Numbered from the stretch's first letter, positions 33,590-42,324 are shown. The stretch is DNA of 49,936 nucleotides from an uncultured Eubacterium sp. (GCA_947385775.1 CANDMI010000021.1:1-49936); one strand, 5' to 3'. The notes: generated by a model not told the origin, from the sequence alone. Program-made: numbers and translations.

Positions 33590-34252
33590 TTGAATAGATT
33601 GGTGGCAATTGTACCAGCAAGGTTCTGTAATGATGAGGGATTGGAAAATAAAGATATACTTCCGTTTGATGGTGTGAATTTGCTAACGCACAAGCTTAGG
33701 CAATTGAAGCAGGTGGACGGGATAGATATTATTGTTTCTTCTGAAAATGATGATATTTTAAAGATGGGCAAAACAGAAGGAGTCGAGTGTATAAAGCGGC
33801 CGCTGGAACTTGCGAGATCGGACGCTTCGTTTGGAGATTTTGTGGAATATATATGTGAGATTGTAAAGCAGGAGCACATTATCTGGGCATGTGTAACATC
33901 GCCGCTGATTACTCCTATAATATATCGGAAAGCCATCGATACTTATTTTGAAGGGTTGGAAAAGGGGTTTGACTCTCTCGTTACCGTTCAGCGGTTGCAA
34001 AGATACCTCATGGATGAAAATGGAGCGATAAATTTCAAACCAGGCAGGAATGTCAAGATCAAGAATCAGGTCAAGCCGATATATATATTCACCAATGGCA
34101 TATCTATTGCGCCCCGTGAATCCATGAGGGGCTGGAAATATACAAGCGGAGATATACCTTATATGTTCGAACTGGGGAAAAAAGAATCCATAGACATTTG
34201 CGATGAGTTTGATTACGAATGCGCAAAAAAGTTTTTTCACTCGAAGGTTTAA
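33590..34252 (+). CDS. Acylneuraminate/CMP-sugar cytidylyltransferase-like protein
   Basis: The 220-residue protein starts at TTG 33590 behind a perfect AGGAGGTGAT (33575-33584). It opens RLVAIVPARFCNDEGLENKD; the usual signature is a basic ARxGSKxxxxKN, here altered so that the SKR/K residues are missing. Later DIIVSSENDDILKMGKTEGV, CIKRPLELARSDAS and TSPLITPI match NeuA/PseF/KdsB-type enzymes. These couple a sugar to CMP from CTP. The eroded signature loop makes activity uncertain. Its presence suggests that module iv may end in a CMP-activated acidic sugar rather than a plain CDP-hexose. Confidence 0.7.
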   Translation: MNRLVAIVPARFCNDEGLENKDILPFDGVNLLTHKLRQLKQVDGIDIIVSSENDDILKMGKTEGVECIKRPLELARSDASFGDFVEYICEIVKQEHIIWACVTSPLITPIIYRKAIDTYFEGLEKGFDSLVTVQRLQRYLMDENGAINFKPGRNVKIKNQVKPIYIFTNGISIAPRESMRGWKYTSGDIPYMFELGKKESIDICDEFDYECAKKFFHSKV

Positions 34253-34267
34253 AGGGGAATATGTTGA

Positions 34268-35284
34268 ATGAAGGCAGATTATGTAGCAAAAATAGAAAAT
34301 AGCAAAAGACATGAATTGAAAGATGTTGTTCCATTGGACAAGCCATATAGCTTAATGATAGATATCGCTGACGTGTGTAACATGAAATGTAAGTTTTGCT
34401 TTCATGCTGACTTAGATGCAGTAAAGAAAGTCAACGCACAATTTGGGGTAATGCCAATGAATATGTTTATCAAAATTGTTGATGATATAAAAACAGGTTG
34501 GGGGGGTGATTTTGGTATAAAAAAATTACGGTTATTTGCGAACGGAGAACCTTTGTTAAACAAAAATGCATTAAAAATGATAAGTTATGCGAAATCCTTA
34601 CATATAGCTGAAAAGGTAGAAATGACAACAAATGGTTCGCTGATTAATGATGAAATAGCGGATAATATTTGCGGAGCCGGGCTTGACATATTAAATATTT
34701 CGGTTAATGGGTTGACAGAAGATCAATATAGGGATGTTTGCGGGTATCATATGGATTTTGATTATTTTATTCAACAAATACGTCGTTTGTACAATAAGAG
34801 GGGAAATTGCCGTGTACAAATAAAGTATAGCGATATAGGGTATTCAGATGATGAGAAAAAGAAATTTGTTGAAGAATTTGGAGATATATGTGACCAGATA
34901 TTTGTTGAGAGTATTTCGTCATCGCTTTGGCCGGATACGGATGTAAATGAAAAAGTAAGAGATCAGGAGCTTGATTTCTGGGGTGGGAAATATAAAAAAA
35001 AGAAAATCTGTCCAAGCATATTTACCCAAATGGTTATTAATAGCCGTGGAAAAGCAAAATTGTGTTGTTCAGACTGGGGGAGTAGAGTGATCGTAGGAGA
35101 TGCGTCTACGCAAAGCGTTAAAGAAATCTGGGAGAGGGGATATGTTCCTTTGCAGAAGAGATTTTTGATGGAAGAAAGAGGGGTTTATACTATGTGTAAA
35201 GAATGCAGCCTTCCAGAAGCGGCCAGCTCAGATAATTTAGATGATTATGCAAAAGAGGTTATCTTACGTTATGATAAATATTAA
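34268..35284 (+). CDS. Radical SAM protein with SPASM-like C terminus
   Basis: The 338-residue protein has the CxxxCxxC cluster motif at Cys37, Cys41 and Cys44 in IADVCNMKCKFCFHADLD, then a glycine-rich strand (KLRLFANGEPLLN) and MTTNGSLI typical of the radical SAM barrel. Toward the C terminus KKKICPSIFTQMVINSRGK, AKLCCSDWG and YTMCKECSLPE give a SPASM/Twitch-like set of extra cysteines for an auxiliary cluster. Such proteins occur in polysaccharide loci, where they may dehydrogenate, epimerise or rearrange a sugar or its carrier. No peptide substrate gene is seen nearby. The reaction is not predictable from sequence. Confidence 0.85.
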   Translation: MKADYVAKIENSKRHELKDVVPLDKPYSLMIDIADVCNMKCKFCFHADLDAVKKVNAQFGVMPMNMFIKIVDDIKTGWGGDFGIKKLRLFANGEPLLNKNALKMISYAKSLHIAEKVEMTTNGSLINDEIADNICGAGLDILNISVNGLTEDQYRDVCGYHMDFDYFIQQIRRLYNKRGNCRVQIKYSDIGYSDDEKKKFVEEFGDICDQIFVESISSSLWPDTDVNEKVRDQELDFWGGKYKKKKICPSIFTQMVINSRGKAKLCCSDWGSRVIVGDASTQSVKEIWERGYVPLQKRFLMEERGVYTMCKECSLPEAASSDNLDDYAKEVILRYDKY

Positions 35285-35329
35285 AATTATAAAAATAGAT
35301 TTAAATAATGGCGTCATCGAAGATATTTG

Positions 35330-35780
35330 TTCAAATTGAGTATATCAGAAAAGTAGAAAGTATGATAAGTGGGATTTACTCATTGTATCAATGATGTTGG
35401 AGCATATAGTTGATCCGTGATGGTTTATTGAGAAATGCAGGGATTTATGTAATAAATATATGTTTATAGAAATACCTACGCTTGATTATAAAACAGAGGA
35501 AGAAGTGGCCTGCTATAGATACACTGTGGATAAAAGAGGAACGTTCAATAGTGGTAAAAAGCGCATTAAAAGGTATGTTTTCTTCTGAGGAGCTATTAGT
35601 TAGATACATAGAAATAAATAAGGGTATATTAGATAGAATAGAAGATATTTTGAATGAAATTAACGATAACGATGAAATAGCTATTTGGGGTGTTGGCCAT
35701 CACGCCATGGGATTGAAATGTTTAATGGTATAAAAATAACAGGATATGATCCAAATGATATTATGAAATATCACATTAAG
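35330..35780 (+). pseudogene. SAM-dependent methyltransferase remnant
   Basis: Broken frames preserve pieces of a class I methyltransferase with a C-methyltransferase-type tail. One frame reads KYDKWDLLIVSMMLEHIVDP, then an in-frame TGA, then WFIEKCRDLCNKYMFIEIPT, matching the usual post-motif strand (LEH...P) and the loop after it. Further on another frame has IEINKGILDRIEDILNEIND and EIAIWGVGHHAMG, as in the C-terminal domain of sugar C-methyltransferases, then a shift to EMFNGIKITGYDPNDI. At least one stop and two frameshifts are present and the N-terminal SAM motif I is missing, so the gene is dead. Confidence 0.65.
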
Positions 35781-35796
35781 GGATGTGGAGAAATGT

Positions 35797-36705
35797 ATGG
35801 CAAAAAAAGTGGTAGTTACAGGAGCGACAGGGGCCATAGGGATGGCGTTGCTTGGCATTTTACAAAAAGAAAAAGTTTACACATTGGTTCTTCTTCACAA
35901 AGGATCTGAAAGGAATAGTAATATTCCTGTTTCTCAATTTATAAAAACAAAATATTGTGATATAGAAGAATATGATTTTTTTGAAGATGAGGAATCTTAT
36001 GACATTTTTTTTCACATGGCATGGAGTGGGGGAGGAGCTAGGCAAGACGTTAAAAGGCACTATGCCAATGTCTGGTATTCCTTAAATGCATTATTGCTTG
36101 CGAAAAAGCTTGGATGTAAACGATTTGTTTTTACGGGGTCACAAGCAGAATACGGGTTGAAAGATTGCAAACTCAAGGGTTCCGTTTCATGTGAGCCAAT
36201 AAACCCATTTGGCGCATCTAAACTTTATGCCGGCCAGATGACTCGGTTTCTTTCCCTTCAGTTAGGCATTGAGCATATATGGTGCAGGATATTAAGCGTA
36301 TATGGTCCTTATGATGGAAAGAATACGATGGTTTCCAGTGTGCTAAGGCAATTGCTTGAGGGAAAATCACCAAGACTTACAAAGTGCGAACAGGTATGGG
36401 ATTATTTGTATAGCGAAGACGCTGCAAAGGCTATTTATTTGTGTGGCTTAAAAGGCAGGACAGACAGAATATACCCTATTTGCAGTGGAGAAGGACGTGT
36501 CCTTAAAGAATACGTAGAAGAGATGTTTGAAGCTATGAATTTGCATACAGATATACGTTTTGGAGAAATACCTTATAGTGACAGCCAAACAATGTATTTA
36601 AGCGGGGATATTTCAGAGTTGGTCAAAGATACAGGGTTTCAAAGAAAATACTCTTTTCGGGAAGGTATTGAGAAAACAGTTCATTGGATGAAAGGATGCA
36701 AATAG
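35797..36705 (+). CDS. SDR-family sugar epimerase/reductase (RfbJ-like)
   Basis: The 302-residue protein opens AKKVVVTGATGAIGMALLGI with a complete GxxGxxG loop. FVFTGSQAEYG carries the catalytic Ser and PFGASKLYAGQM the conserved Lys of YxxxK, although Tyr is replaced by Phe/Gly in this stretch (NPFGASK), so catalysis may differ. CRILSVYGPYDGKNTMV and QVWDYLYSEDAAKAIYLCG are typical of extended SDRs acting on NDP-hexoses. ATG 35797 (GGAG upstream) is preferred to GTG 35785. Its position before rfbG suggests that it reduces C4 of a CDP-3,6-dideoxy-4-keto sugar, as RfbJ does, or a branched product of the ThDP enzyme. Confidence 0.65.
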   Translation: MAKKVVVTGATGAIGMALLGILQKEKVYTLVLLHKGSERNSNIPVSQFIKTKYCDIEEYDFFEDEESYDIFFHMAWSGGGARQDVKRHYANVWYSLNALLLAKKLGCKRFVFTGSQAEYGLKDCKLKGSVSCEPINPFGASKLYAGQMTRFLSLQLGIEHIWCRILSVYGPYDGKNTMVSSVLRQLLEGKSPRLTKCEQVWDYLYSEDAAKAIYLCGLKGRTDRIYPICSGEGRVLKEYVEEMFEAMNLHTDIRFGEIPYSDSQTMYLSGDISELVKDTGFQRKYSFREGIEKTVHWMKGCK

Positions 36706-36773
36706 ATCGACAAAAATGCTATGCGCACGCAGCCATACTGCGGATATTTTATGGGGAGGATTCATAATAGAGT

Positions 36774-37922
36774 ATGTGGAAACAAAGCAGGCAGCATTCA
36801 GTTAAAATGGAAGAAACACTCAACTTTTATAAAAATAAACGGATATTAATAACAGGAAATACTGGTTTTAAAGGTTCATGGTTAACATATATTCTTTTAT
36901 TATCAGGAGCTAAGATAGTAGGCTTTGCGCAAAAGCCGCCAACAATGCCGAATCTATTTACTATTTCTGGGATATCAGATTCTAAGTTGCATCAAATAAC
37001 AGCGGATATAAGGGAATTGGAGCGGGTGTATAGCGCGTTTAAAGAACATCAGCCTGAGATTGTGTTTCATTTGGCTGCACAGCCCATTGTCCGTAAGTCC
37101 TATTCCGACCCAGTGGCTACCTATTCTACGAATGTAATGGGCGCTGTAAATGTTTGCGAGGCGATTCGGCTCACACCGTCAGTTCGTTCATTTCTAAATG
37201 TTACAACAGACAAAGTTTACAAAAATATGGAATGGGAATATGGATATAGAGAGGATGATCCGTTGGATGGTTTCGACCCATACAGTAATTCAAAGTCCTG
37301 TAGCGAGTTGGTTACTCATAGCTATAAGGACTCTTTTTTTCAGGATGGCTTAGTGGCTGTTTCAACTGCAAGGGCTGGAAATGTGATAGGTGGAGGCGAT
37401 TTTAGCGCTGACCGCATCATACCGGATTGTGTGAGAAAGGCTATGGAAGGCAAAGAGAGTGGAAAAGATGTGGTCATTGGCGTGCGTAATCCTTATTCGA
37501 TCCGTCCTTATCAGCATGTTCTTGAACCATTGTTTATGTATCTTGTCATTGCAATGAAACAATACGAAAATCCCTCTTTTTCAGGATATTATAATATTGG
37601 TCCAGATGATATAGATTGCGTGCCAACGATGGAACTTGTAACTATGTTTTGTGATAAATGGAATAAAAGGAAGGATACGTCATTGCCTAGATTGTCATGG
37701 GAGGACAGGGTAGAATTAAATGCGCCGCATGAGTCGGACCTTCTTAAGCTTGATTGCAGCCGGGTAAAATCAAGATTTGGATGGCGGCCAAGGTGGCATA
37801 TAGATAAAGCGATAGAAGAAACCGTAAGATGGACAAAGATATGGATAAGCGATGGGGATGTGAGAGCTGAGATGGACAGAGAGATAAAGGAATATATAAA
37901 TGAAGGAGGCCTTCACAGATGA
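36774..37922 (+). CDS. rfbG: CDP-glucose 4,6-dehydratase (RfbG)
   Basis: The 382-residue SDR has the RfbG-specific opening FYKNKRILITGNTGFKGSWL, FHLAAQPIVRKSYSDPVATY, NVTTDKVYKNMEWEYGYRED and DPYSNSKSCSELVTHSYKDS. These provide the nucleotide loop, the TDK active-site segment and Tyr-xxx-Lys. It converts CDP-glucose from RfbF to CDP-4-keto-6-deoxyglucose, the substrate of RfbH. ATG 36774 has GGGGAGG about 15 nt upstream; ATG 36807 (MEETLNFYKN) is a reasonable alternative. It overlaps the next gene by four bases (ATGA). Confidence 0.92.
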   Translation: MWKQSRQHSVKMEETLNFYKNKRILITGNTGFKGSWLTYILLLSGAKIVGFAQKPPTMPNLFTISGISDSKLHQITADIRELERVYSAFKEHQPEIVFHLAAQPIVRKSYSDPVATYSTNVMGAVNVCEAIRLTPSVRSFLNVTTDKVYKNMEWEYGYREDDPLDGFDPYSNSKSCSELVTHSYKDSFFQDGLVAVSTARAGNVIGGGDFSADRIIPDCVRKAMEGKESGKDVVIGVRNPYSIRPYQHVLEPLFMYLVIAMKQYENPSFSGYYNIGPDDIDCVPTMELVTMFCDKWNKRKDTSLPRLSWEDRVELNAPHESDLLKLDCSRVKSRFGWRPRWHIDKAIEETVRWTKIWISDGDVRAEMDREIKEYINEGGLHR

Positions 37923-38911
37923 AATCGAAACATATAATGCAAAAAAAGGACAGGATTTATGTTGCGGGACATACTGGATTGGTGGGTTCAGCGATCGTTA
38001 GGAGATTGAAAAGAGAAGGATTTGATAATCTTATCTTTCGCTCACATTTGGAATTGGATCTGACTGATCAGCAGGCGGTCAATCGTTTTTTTGAATCGGA
38101 AAGACCTGACTTTGTCTTTATGTGCGCAGCGAAAGTGGGTGGGATTCAGGCGAACAAAGAAGCGTTGGATCAGTTTCTGTACGTCAATGCCATGATTGAA
38201 TTTAACACGATAATGGCCGCATATTATAATGGGGTAAAAAAATTCTGCCTTATGGGAAGCGGATGCATATATCCGCGGGAATGCCCGCAGCCAATAAAAG
38301 AAAAGTATCTTCTCACGTCGCCGCTGGAGATCACGAACGAAGGATATGCGCTTGCTAAGATCAGCGGCCTTAAGCTTTGCGAGTATTTAAACGCGCATCA
38401 TCCGGATAAGGCGGACTATATATCTGTGATGCCCTGCAATCTGTATGGCCCTGGCGATAACTACCATCCAGAGCGTTCGCATGTGATACCTGCGCTCATT
38501 CGTAAGTTTCATGAGGCGAAGGAATCGGAAAATGATGAGGTTGCAATGTGGGGGACGGGATCTGCGATGCGAGAGTTCCTTCACATTGACGACGTTGCGG
38601 ACGCTTGTTTTTTCCTTATGCAGAATTATTCTGGAGATCCGGGGGAGAATGGGACGCCCGGGGAATCGTGGATTAATGTTGGGTGCGGCGTTGATCTGAC
38701 AATGAAAGAGCTTGGAGCGAAAATAGCAAGGATTGTAGGCTTTAAGGGTAAGATAGCTTATGACCGCGTTCACCCGGATGGCACGCCAAGAAAGCTGTTG
38801 GATTCAACAAAGCTGTTTGATATGGGATGGAGGCCGTCCATCGGCTTTGAGGAAGGGCTTAAGCGGACGTATGAGGATTACAGGATAAATAAAAATAGAT
38901 ATAGGCGATAA
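37919..38911 (+). CDS. GDP-L-fucose synthase-like 3,5-epimerase/4-reductase
   Basis: The 330-residue protein has the Fcl/WcaG signature: IYVAGHTGLVGSAIVRRLKR, FMCAAKVGGIQANKEALDQF, LMGSGCIYPRECPQPIKEKY with the catalytic Ser, and NEGYALAKISGLKLCEYLNA with Tyr-xxx-Lys. MPCNLYGPGDNYHPERSHVI follows as in GDP-fucose synthases. The same fold also serves in GDP-6-deoxyheptose pathways (DdahC/MlghC type). Because HddA, a GMD-like dehydratase, a cupin and GmhA lie next to it, a heptose substrate is as likely as GDP-4-keto-6-deoxymannose. The overlap with rfbG shows co-transcription. Confidence 0.88.
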   Translation: MKSKHIMQKKDRIYVAGHTGLVGSAIVRRLKREGFDNLIFRSHLELDLTDQQAVNRFFESERPDFVFMCAAKVGGIQANKEALDQFLYVNAMIEFNTIMAAYYNGVKKFCLMGSGCIYPRECPQPIKEKYLLTSPLEITNEGYALAKISGLKLCEYLNAHHPDKADYISVMPCNLYGPGDNYHPERSHVIPALIRKFHEAKESENDEVAMWGTGSAMREFLHIDDVADACFFLMQNYSGDPGENGTPGESWINVGCGVDLTMKELGAKIARIVGFKGKIAYDRVHPDGTPRKLLDSTKLFDMGWRPSIGFEEGLKRTYEDYRINKNRYRR

Positions 38912-38941
38912 TCGCATTGCGGTTATGCGGGAAGGACAGTT

Positions 38942-39961
38942 ATGGTTATTACGAAGACGCCGTTTCGTATGTCTTTTTTTGGCGGTGGAACGGATATGGA
39001 GGAGTTTTTCAATGAACACGGGGGGGCGGCGCTGTCCACGACGTTTGATAAGTATTGTTACGTGATCGTGAGGCATTTGCCGCGATTTTTTGATTATAGG
39101 AATCAGGTTTCCTATTCGAAAATTGAAAAAGTGAGGCGCACTGGCGAGATACAGCATCCTGCGGTGCGTGAGGCGATGAAGTATTTAGACATGCATGAGT
39201 TGATGATAACATATGACGCCGACCTTCCAGCGAGAACTGGCCTTGGCACAAGCAGTTCGTTTGCCGTGGGCATGTTAAGCGCGTTTTACGCGCTTAAAGG
39301 CAAGTATGTGTGCAAGAAAAAGCTTGCGGATGACGCGATTTACCTGGAAAGGGTGCTGTGCAATGAAGCGGGGGGCTGGCAGGATCAGATCGCGGCCAGC
39401 TTTGGAGGGTTGAACAGGATAGATTTTTGTAATGGCGGATATAAGGTTTCGCCCATTATAATTTCGCCGGAGCGAAAGAAGCTGTTAAACAGAAACCTGA
39501 TGCTCTTTTTTACAGGCTTTTCGCGTTTTTCCGCTAAGATTCAAGAGGATGCGAGGAAACATATAGGCGGCAATACAATTACGCTTCTGAAGATGATGGA
39601 CATGGTTGACGAAGCGGAGAGAATACTGATTGACAAAAACGCAGATTTGGATGATTTTGGCGTTTTGCTGGATCGTTCCTGGAGACTAAAGAGAGGAACG
39701 GGCAAGGGGATAAGCACCGATGAAATAGATAAGCGCTATGATATCGCCATTTCGGCGGGAGCTTTGGGAGGGAAGCTGTTAGGCGCGGGCGGCGGCGGAT
39801 TTTTGCTTTTCTATGTGCCGGAAAGCAAAAGGGAAGCGGTAAAGACAGCTCTCAAAGGCCTTATGCTTGTTCCGTTCGAATTTGAAAATGCGGGCACGGA
39901 AATAATATATTATTCACCGGAAGAGTTTCCTACGGCGATGAGAGAGGGGCGTCATAAATGA
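38942..39961 (+). CDS. hddA: D-glycero-alpha-D-manno-heptose-7-phosphate kinase (HddA-like)
   Basis: The 339-residue GHMP kinase opens VITKTPFRMSFFGGGTDMEE, the N-terminal motif of HddA/FGGY-independent sugar kinases. ARTGLGTSSSFAVGMLSAFY is the GHMP ATP-binding loop (PxxxGLGSS type), and GGKLLGAGGGGFLLFYVPES the C-terminal Gly-rich motif. It would phosphorylate D-glycero-D-manno-heptose-7-phosphate at C1, after GmhA (41488). The phosphatase GmhB and guanylyltransferase HddC needed to reach GDP-heptose are not visible in the window. It overlaps the GMD-like gene by four bases. Confidence 0.87.
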   Translation: MVITKTPFRMSFFGGGTDMEEFFNEHGGAALSTTFDKYCYVIVRHLPRFFDYRNQVSYSKIEKVRRTGEIQHPAVREAMKYLDMHELMITYDADLPARTGLGTSSSFAVGMLSAFYALKGKYVCKKKLADDAIYLERVLCNEAGGWQDQIAASFGGLNRIDFCNGGYKVSPIIISPERKKLLNRNLMLFFTGFSRFSAKIQEDARKHIGGNTITLLKMMDMVDEAERILIDKNADLDDFGVLLDRSWRLKRGTGKGISTDEIDKRYDIAISAGALGGKLLGAGGGGFLLFYVPESKREAVKTALKGLMLVPFEFENAGTEIIYYSPEEFPTAMREGRHK

Positions 39962-40989
39962 AAGCGTTGATAACAGGAATAACGGGGATGGTCGGATCTC
40001 ATCTCGCGGACTATTTGCTTGAGAACACGGATTGGGATATATATGGGGTTTGCCGTTGGCGCAGCCCGCTTGATAATGTGTCGCATTTGTTGGAGCGAGT
40101 GAACAGGAGAGACAGGATTTTTTTCGAGTATGCGGATCTGAATGATGAAATGAGTCTGATTGAAGTGGTTCATAAGATAAAGCCGGATTATGCGTTTCAT
40201 CTAGCGGCGCAGTCATATCCGCAGACTAGCTTCACAGCTCCGATTGACACATTAAACACGAATATTCTTGGCACTTGCAGATTGCTTGAGGCGTTTCGGC
40301 TGGCGATGCGGCAAGATAAGGCTTACCAGCCTGTGATGCACATTTGCGCGTCGTCTGAGGTGTTTGGAAGAATACCGGGAGATAAAAAGCCAAAGGAAGG
40401 CATCCACGAGGAGTGCCCCTTTCATCCAGCGAGCCCATATGCGATAAGTAAAACGGGGACCGATCTTTTGGGTCGATATTATGCGGAGGCGTATGGCATG
40501 ACGGTAATGACAACCCGCATGTTCACGCATACAGGCCCTCGTCGTGGGGACGTGTTCCATGAATCCACTTTCGCGAAGCAGATTGCGATGATAGAAGCCG
40601 GAATGATCGAGCCGACAGTCCGAGTTGGAAATCTCAACAGCCTTAGGACCTATGCCGATGTTCGGGACGCGGTAAAGGCGTACCATATGCTTGTGACGGT
40701 TGAGCCGATTGCAGGAGAATACTATAATATTGGCGGGGAATATACCTGTAAAGTGGGCGATACGTTAAACACGCTGCTTTCCTATAGCTCTAAAAAAGAT
40801 GAAATTGAAATAATCATAGATCCAGAAAGGCTTCGGCCCATTGACGCTGACTTACAAGTGCCTGATTGCAGAAAGTTCAGAGCGCATACGGGATGGAGGC
40901 CGGAAATACCGTTTGAAAGGACCATGTACGATCTTCTCAGCTATTGGAGAGACAGAGTGGGTAGGGGAGAAAGCTTTTTAATGAGATAG
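39958..40989 (+). CDS. GDP-mannose/GDP-heptose 4,6-dehydratase (GMD/DmhA-like)
   Basis: The 343-residue SDR begins KALITGITGMVGSHLADYLL. YGVCRWRSPLDN, FHLAAQSYPQTSFTAPIDTL, CASSEVFGRIPG and HPASPYAISKTGTDLLGRYY contain the nucleotide loop, the Ser-Ser-Glu segment and Tyr-xxx-Lys. RTYADVRDAVKAYHMLVTVE is the usual C-terminal strand of the GMD family. It removes water across C4-C6 of a GDP-sugar. Coupling with hddA (ATGA overlap) points to GDP-heptose; GDP-mannose is the alternative and would give GDP-fucose with the Fcl-like enzyme. Confidence 0.87.
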   Translation: MKALITGITGMVGSHLADYLLENTDWDIYGVCRWRSPLDNVSHLLERVNRRDRIFFEYADLNDEMSLIEVVHKIKPDYAFHLAAQSYPQTSFTAPIDTLNTNILGTCRLLEAFRLAMRQDKAYQPVMHICASSEVFGRIPGDKKPKEGIHEECPFHPASPYAISKTGTDLLGRYYAEAYGMTVMTTRMFTHTGPRRGDVFHESTFAKQIAMIEAGMIEPTVRVGNLNSLRTYADVRDAVKAYHMLVTVEPIAGEYYNIGGEYTCKVGDTLNTLLSYSSKKDEIEIIIDPERLRPIDADLQVPDCRKFRAHTGWRPEIPFERTMYDLLSYWRDRVGRGESFLMR

Positions 40990-41034
40990 CTATGGATCTG
41001 GATGCGCAGCTAAAATATAAGGCGGGTATGGTAT

Positions 41035-41403
41035 ATGTTGATCGAACGAATTGAGGTTGATTTCGAGTATGAAGATGATAGAGGCGTTCTCACACAACTA
41101 GTGCATCGCGGGTATTCGCAGATTAACGTGGTGACGTCCAAAGGAGGAATGTCCAGAGGTGGGCATTATCACAAATACAACACAGAAGCGTATTTTATCA
41201 TCCGGGGAAAATGTAAGGTGACTGCAAGAAGAGGGGATGAACAAGAGAGTGGCATATTTGTTGCGGGGGACTTTTTTAGATTAGGGCCTTATATTTCGCA
41301 TGATTTTCATTATATTGAAGATTCAATTCTCGTAACTATGTATAGCCTTGGGATAGAAATGGAAAACGGTGAAAAGGACAGCTTTTTAGGATATGTGAGA
41401 TAG
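41035..41403 (+). CDS. Cupin-fold sugar epimerase/isomerase-like protein
   Basis: The 122-residue single-domain cupin has EYEDDRGVLTQLVHRGYSQI and the metal-site stretch SKGGMSRGGHYHKYNTEAYF, where His-x-His and Glu form the usual ligands. The second cupin motif, GDFFRLGPYISHDFHYIEDS, follows. It resembles the C-terminal cupin of CapF and the sugar 3- or 3,5-epimerases. Its place between the GMD-like enzyme and GmhA matches the C. jejuni-type 6-deoxyheptose sets, where a cupin (DdahB/MlghB) works between dehydratase and reductase. It may thus set the heptose stereochemistry. Confidence 0.7.
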   Translation: MLIERIEVDFEYEDDRGVLTQLVHRGYSQINVVTSKGGMSRGGHYHKYNTEAYFIIRGKCKVTARRGDEQESGIFVAGDFFRLGPYISHDFHYIEDSILVTMYSLGIEMENGEKDSFLGYVR

Positions 41404-41487
41404 AGGATTGGTTTGGGATATATGATGTGGAAATAATTTTTATACGCGTAATTGTGTTCATTAGCATTGAAATTGTAGGAGGCGTTT

Positions 41488-42135
41488 ATGGATTCAAGAT
41501 TACAGCCGCATATAGATTTATTAACGTTTCGTTATCCGAATTTAAAGTCTATTGAAGAACAGATAATAACAGCCTATGATTTGTTTCAGGAAGCGTATGT
41601 CAAAGATAAAAAGCTGTTGATAGCCGGCAACGGCGGTTCCGCCGCTGACTCGGAGCATATAGCGGGTGAGCTGATGAAACGGTTTAAAATGCCTCGTCCG
41701 GTCGCGCAGACCTTTGCATCTAAATTAGAGCGGATCGATCCTGTAAGAGGGCGGCAGCTTGCTAAAAATCTTGAGCGTGGGCTTATGGCGATACCATTAG
41801 TGGCGCATGAAGCAATGTCCACTGCATATATAAACGATGTCGACGGGTATGGAGTGTTTGCGCAGCAGTTGTTCGGCTATGGACGGGAAGGCGATGTGTT
41901 TCTTGGAATCTCCACATCGGGAAACAGCGTTAATATTATGAATGCGGCGGTTGTTGCAAGAGCGCTCGACATTAAGGTGGTTGGTTTAACCGGAGCTGAC
42001 GGAGGAGAATTGGGAGGTTTTGCGGATGTCACGGTAAAGGTTCCAGAGACAGAAACGTATATGGCGCAAGAACTGCACCTTCCTATTTATCATTGCTGGT
42101 GTTTGATGTTGGAAGATTACTTTTTTGGAAGGTAA
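41488..42135 (+). CDS. gmhA: Phosphoheptose isomerase (GmhA, SIS domain)
   Basis: The 215-residue protein starts at ATG 41488 with TAGGAGG upstream. KKLLIAGNGGSAADSEHIAG then ELMKRFKMPRP is the GmhA signature; FLGISTSGNSVNIMNAAVVA and KVVGLTGADGGELGGFADVT complete the SIS fold, and HLPIYHCWCLMLEDYFF the C-terminal helix. It converts sedoheptulose-7-phosphate to D-glycero-D-manno-heptose-7-phosphate, the first step toward GDP-heptose. It is the last gene of the polysaccharide locus. No strong terminator follows directly; the next gene has its own promoter. Confidence 0.92.
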   Translation: MDSRLQPHIDLLTFRYPNLKSIEEQIITAYDLFQEAYVKDKKLLIAGNGGSAADSEHIAGELMKRFKMPRPVAQTFASKLERIDPVRGRQLAKNLERGLMAIPLVAHEAMSTAYINDVDGYGVFAQQLFGYGREGDVFLGISTSGNSVNIMNAAVVARALDIKVVGLTGADGGELGGFADVTVKVPETETYMAQELHLPIYHCWCLMLEDYFFGR

Positions 42136-42251
42136 TGTATTAAGAATGTTATTATTCTATGTGACAGCTGGTATGTAAAAGGAATCTTGTTACAAAAACA
42201 GTCCATGGCGATTCCTCATCTGGTTTTGGTATGCAAGCGCTGTTCACAGAC

Positions 42252-42280
42252 TTTACACCGTTTACATAATTTGTTATAAT
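42252..42280 (+). promoter_or_regulatory. Sigma-A promoter of the small protein gene
   Basis: TTTACA (42252-42257), a 17-bp spacer and a perfect TATAAT (42275-42280), 45 bp before the ATG at 42325. This separates the small gene from the polysaccharide operon. The preceding 42136-42251 holds nothing else recognised. Confidence 0.75.
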
Positions 42281-42324
42281 AGAAAAAGCAACAACCAATC
42301 AGATAAATGAAAGCAGGTGATTAT

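Noticed and set aside
37919-38911. Firm naming as GDP-L-fucose synthase
   Set aside because: The neighbouring heptose genes make a GDP-heptose substrate equally likely, so no gene symbol was given.
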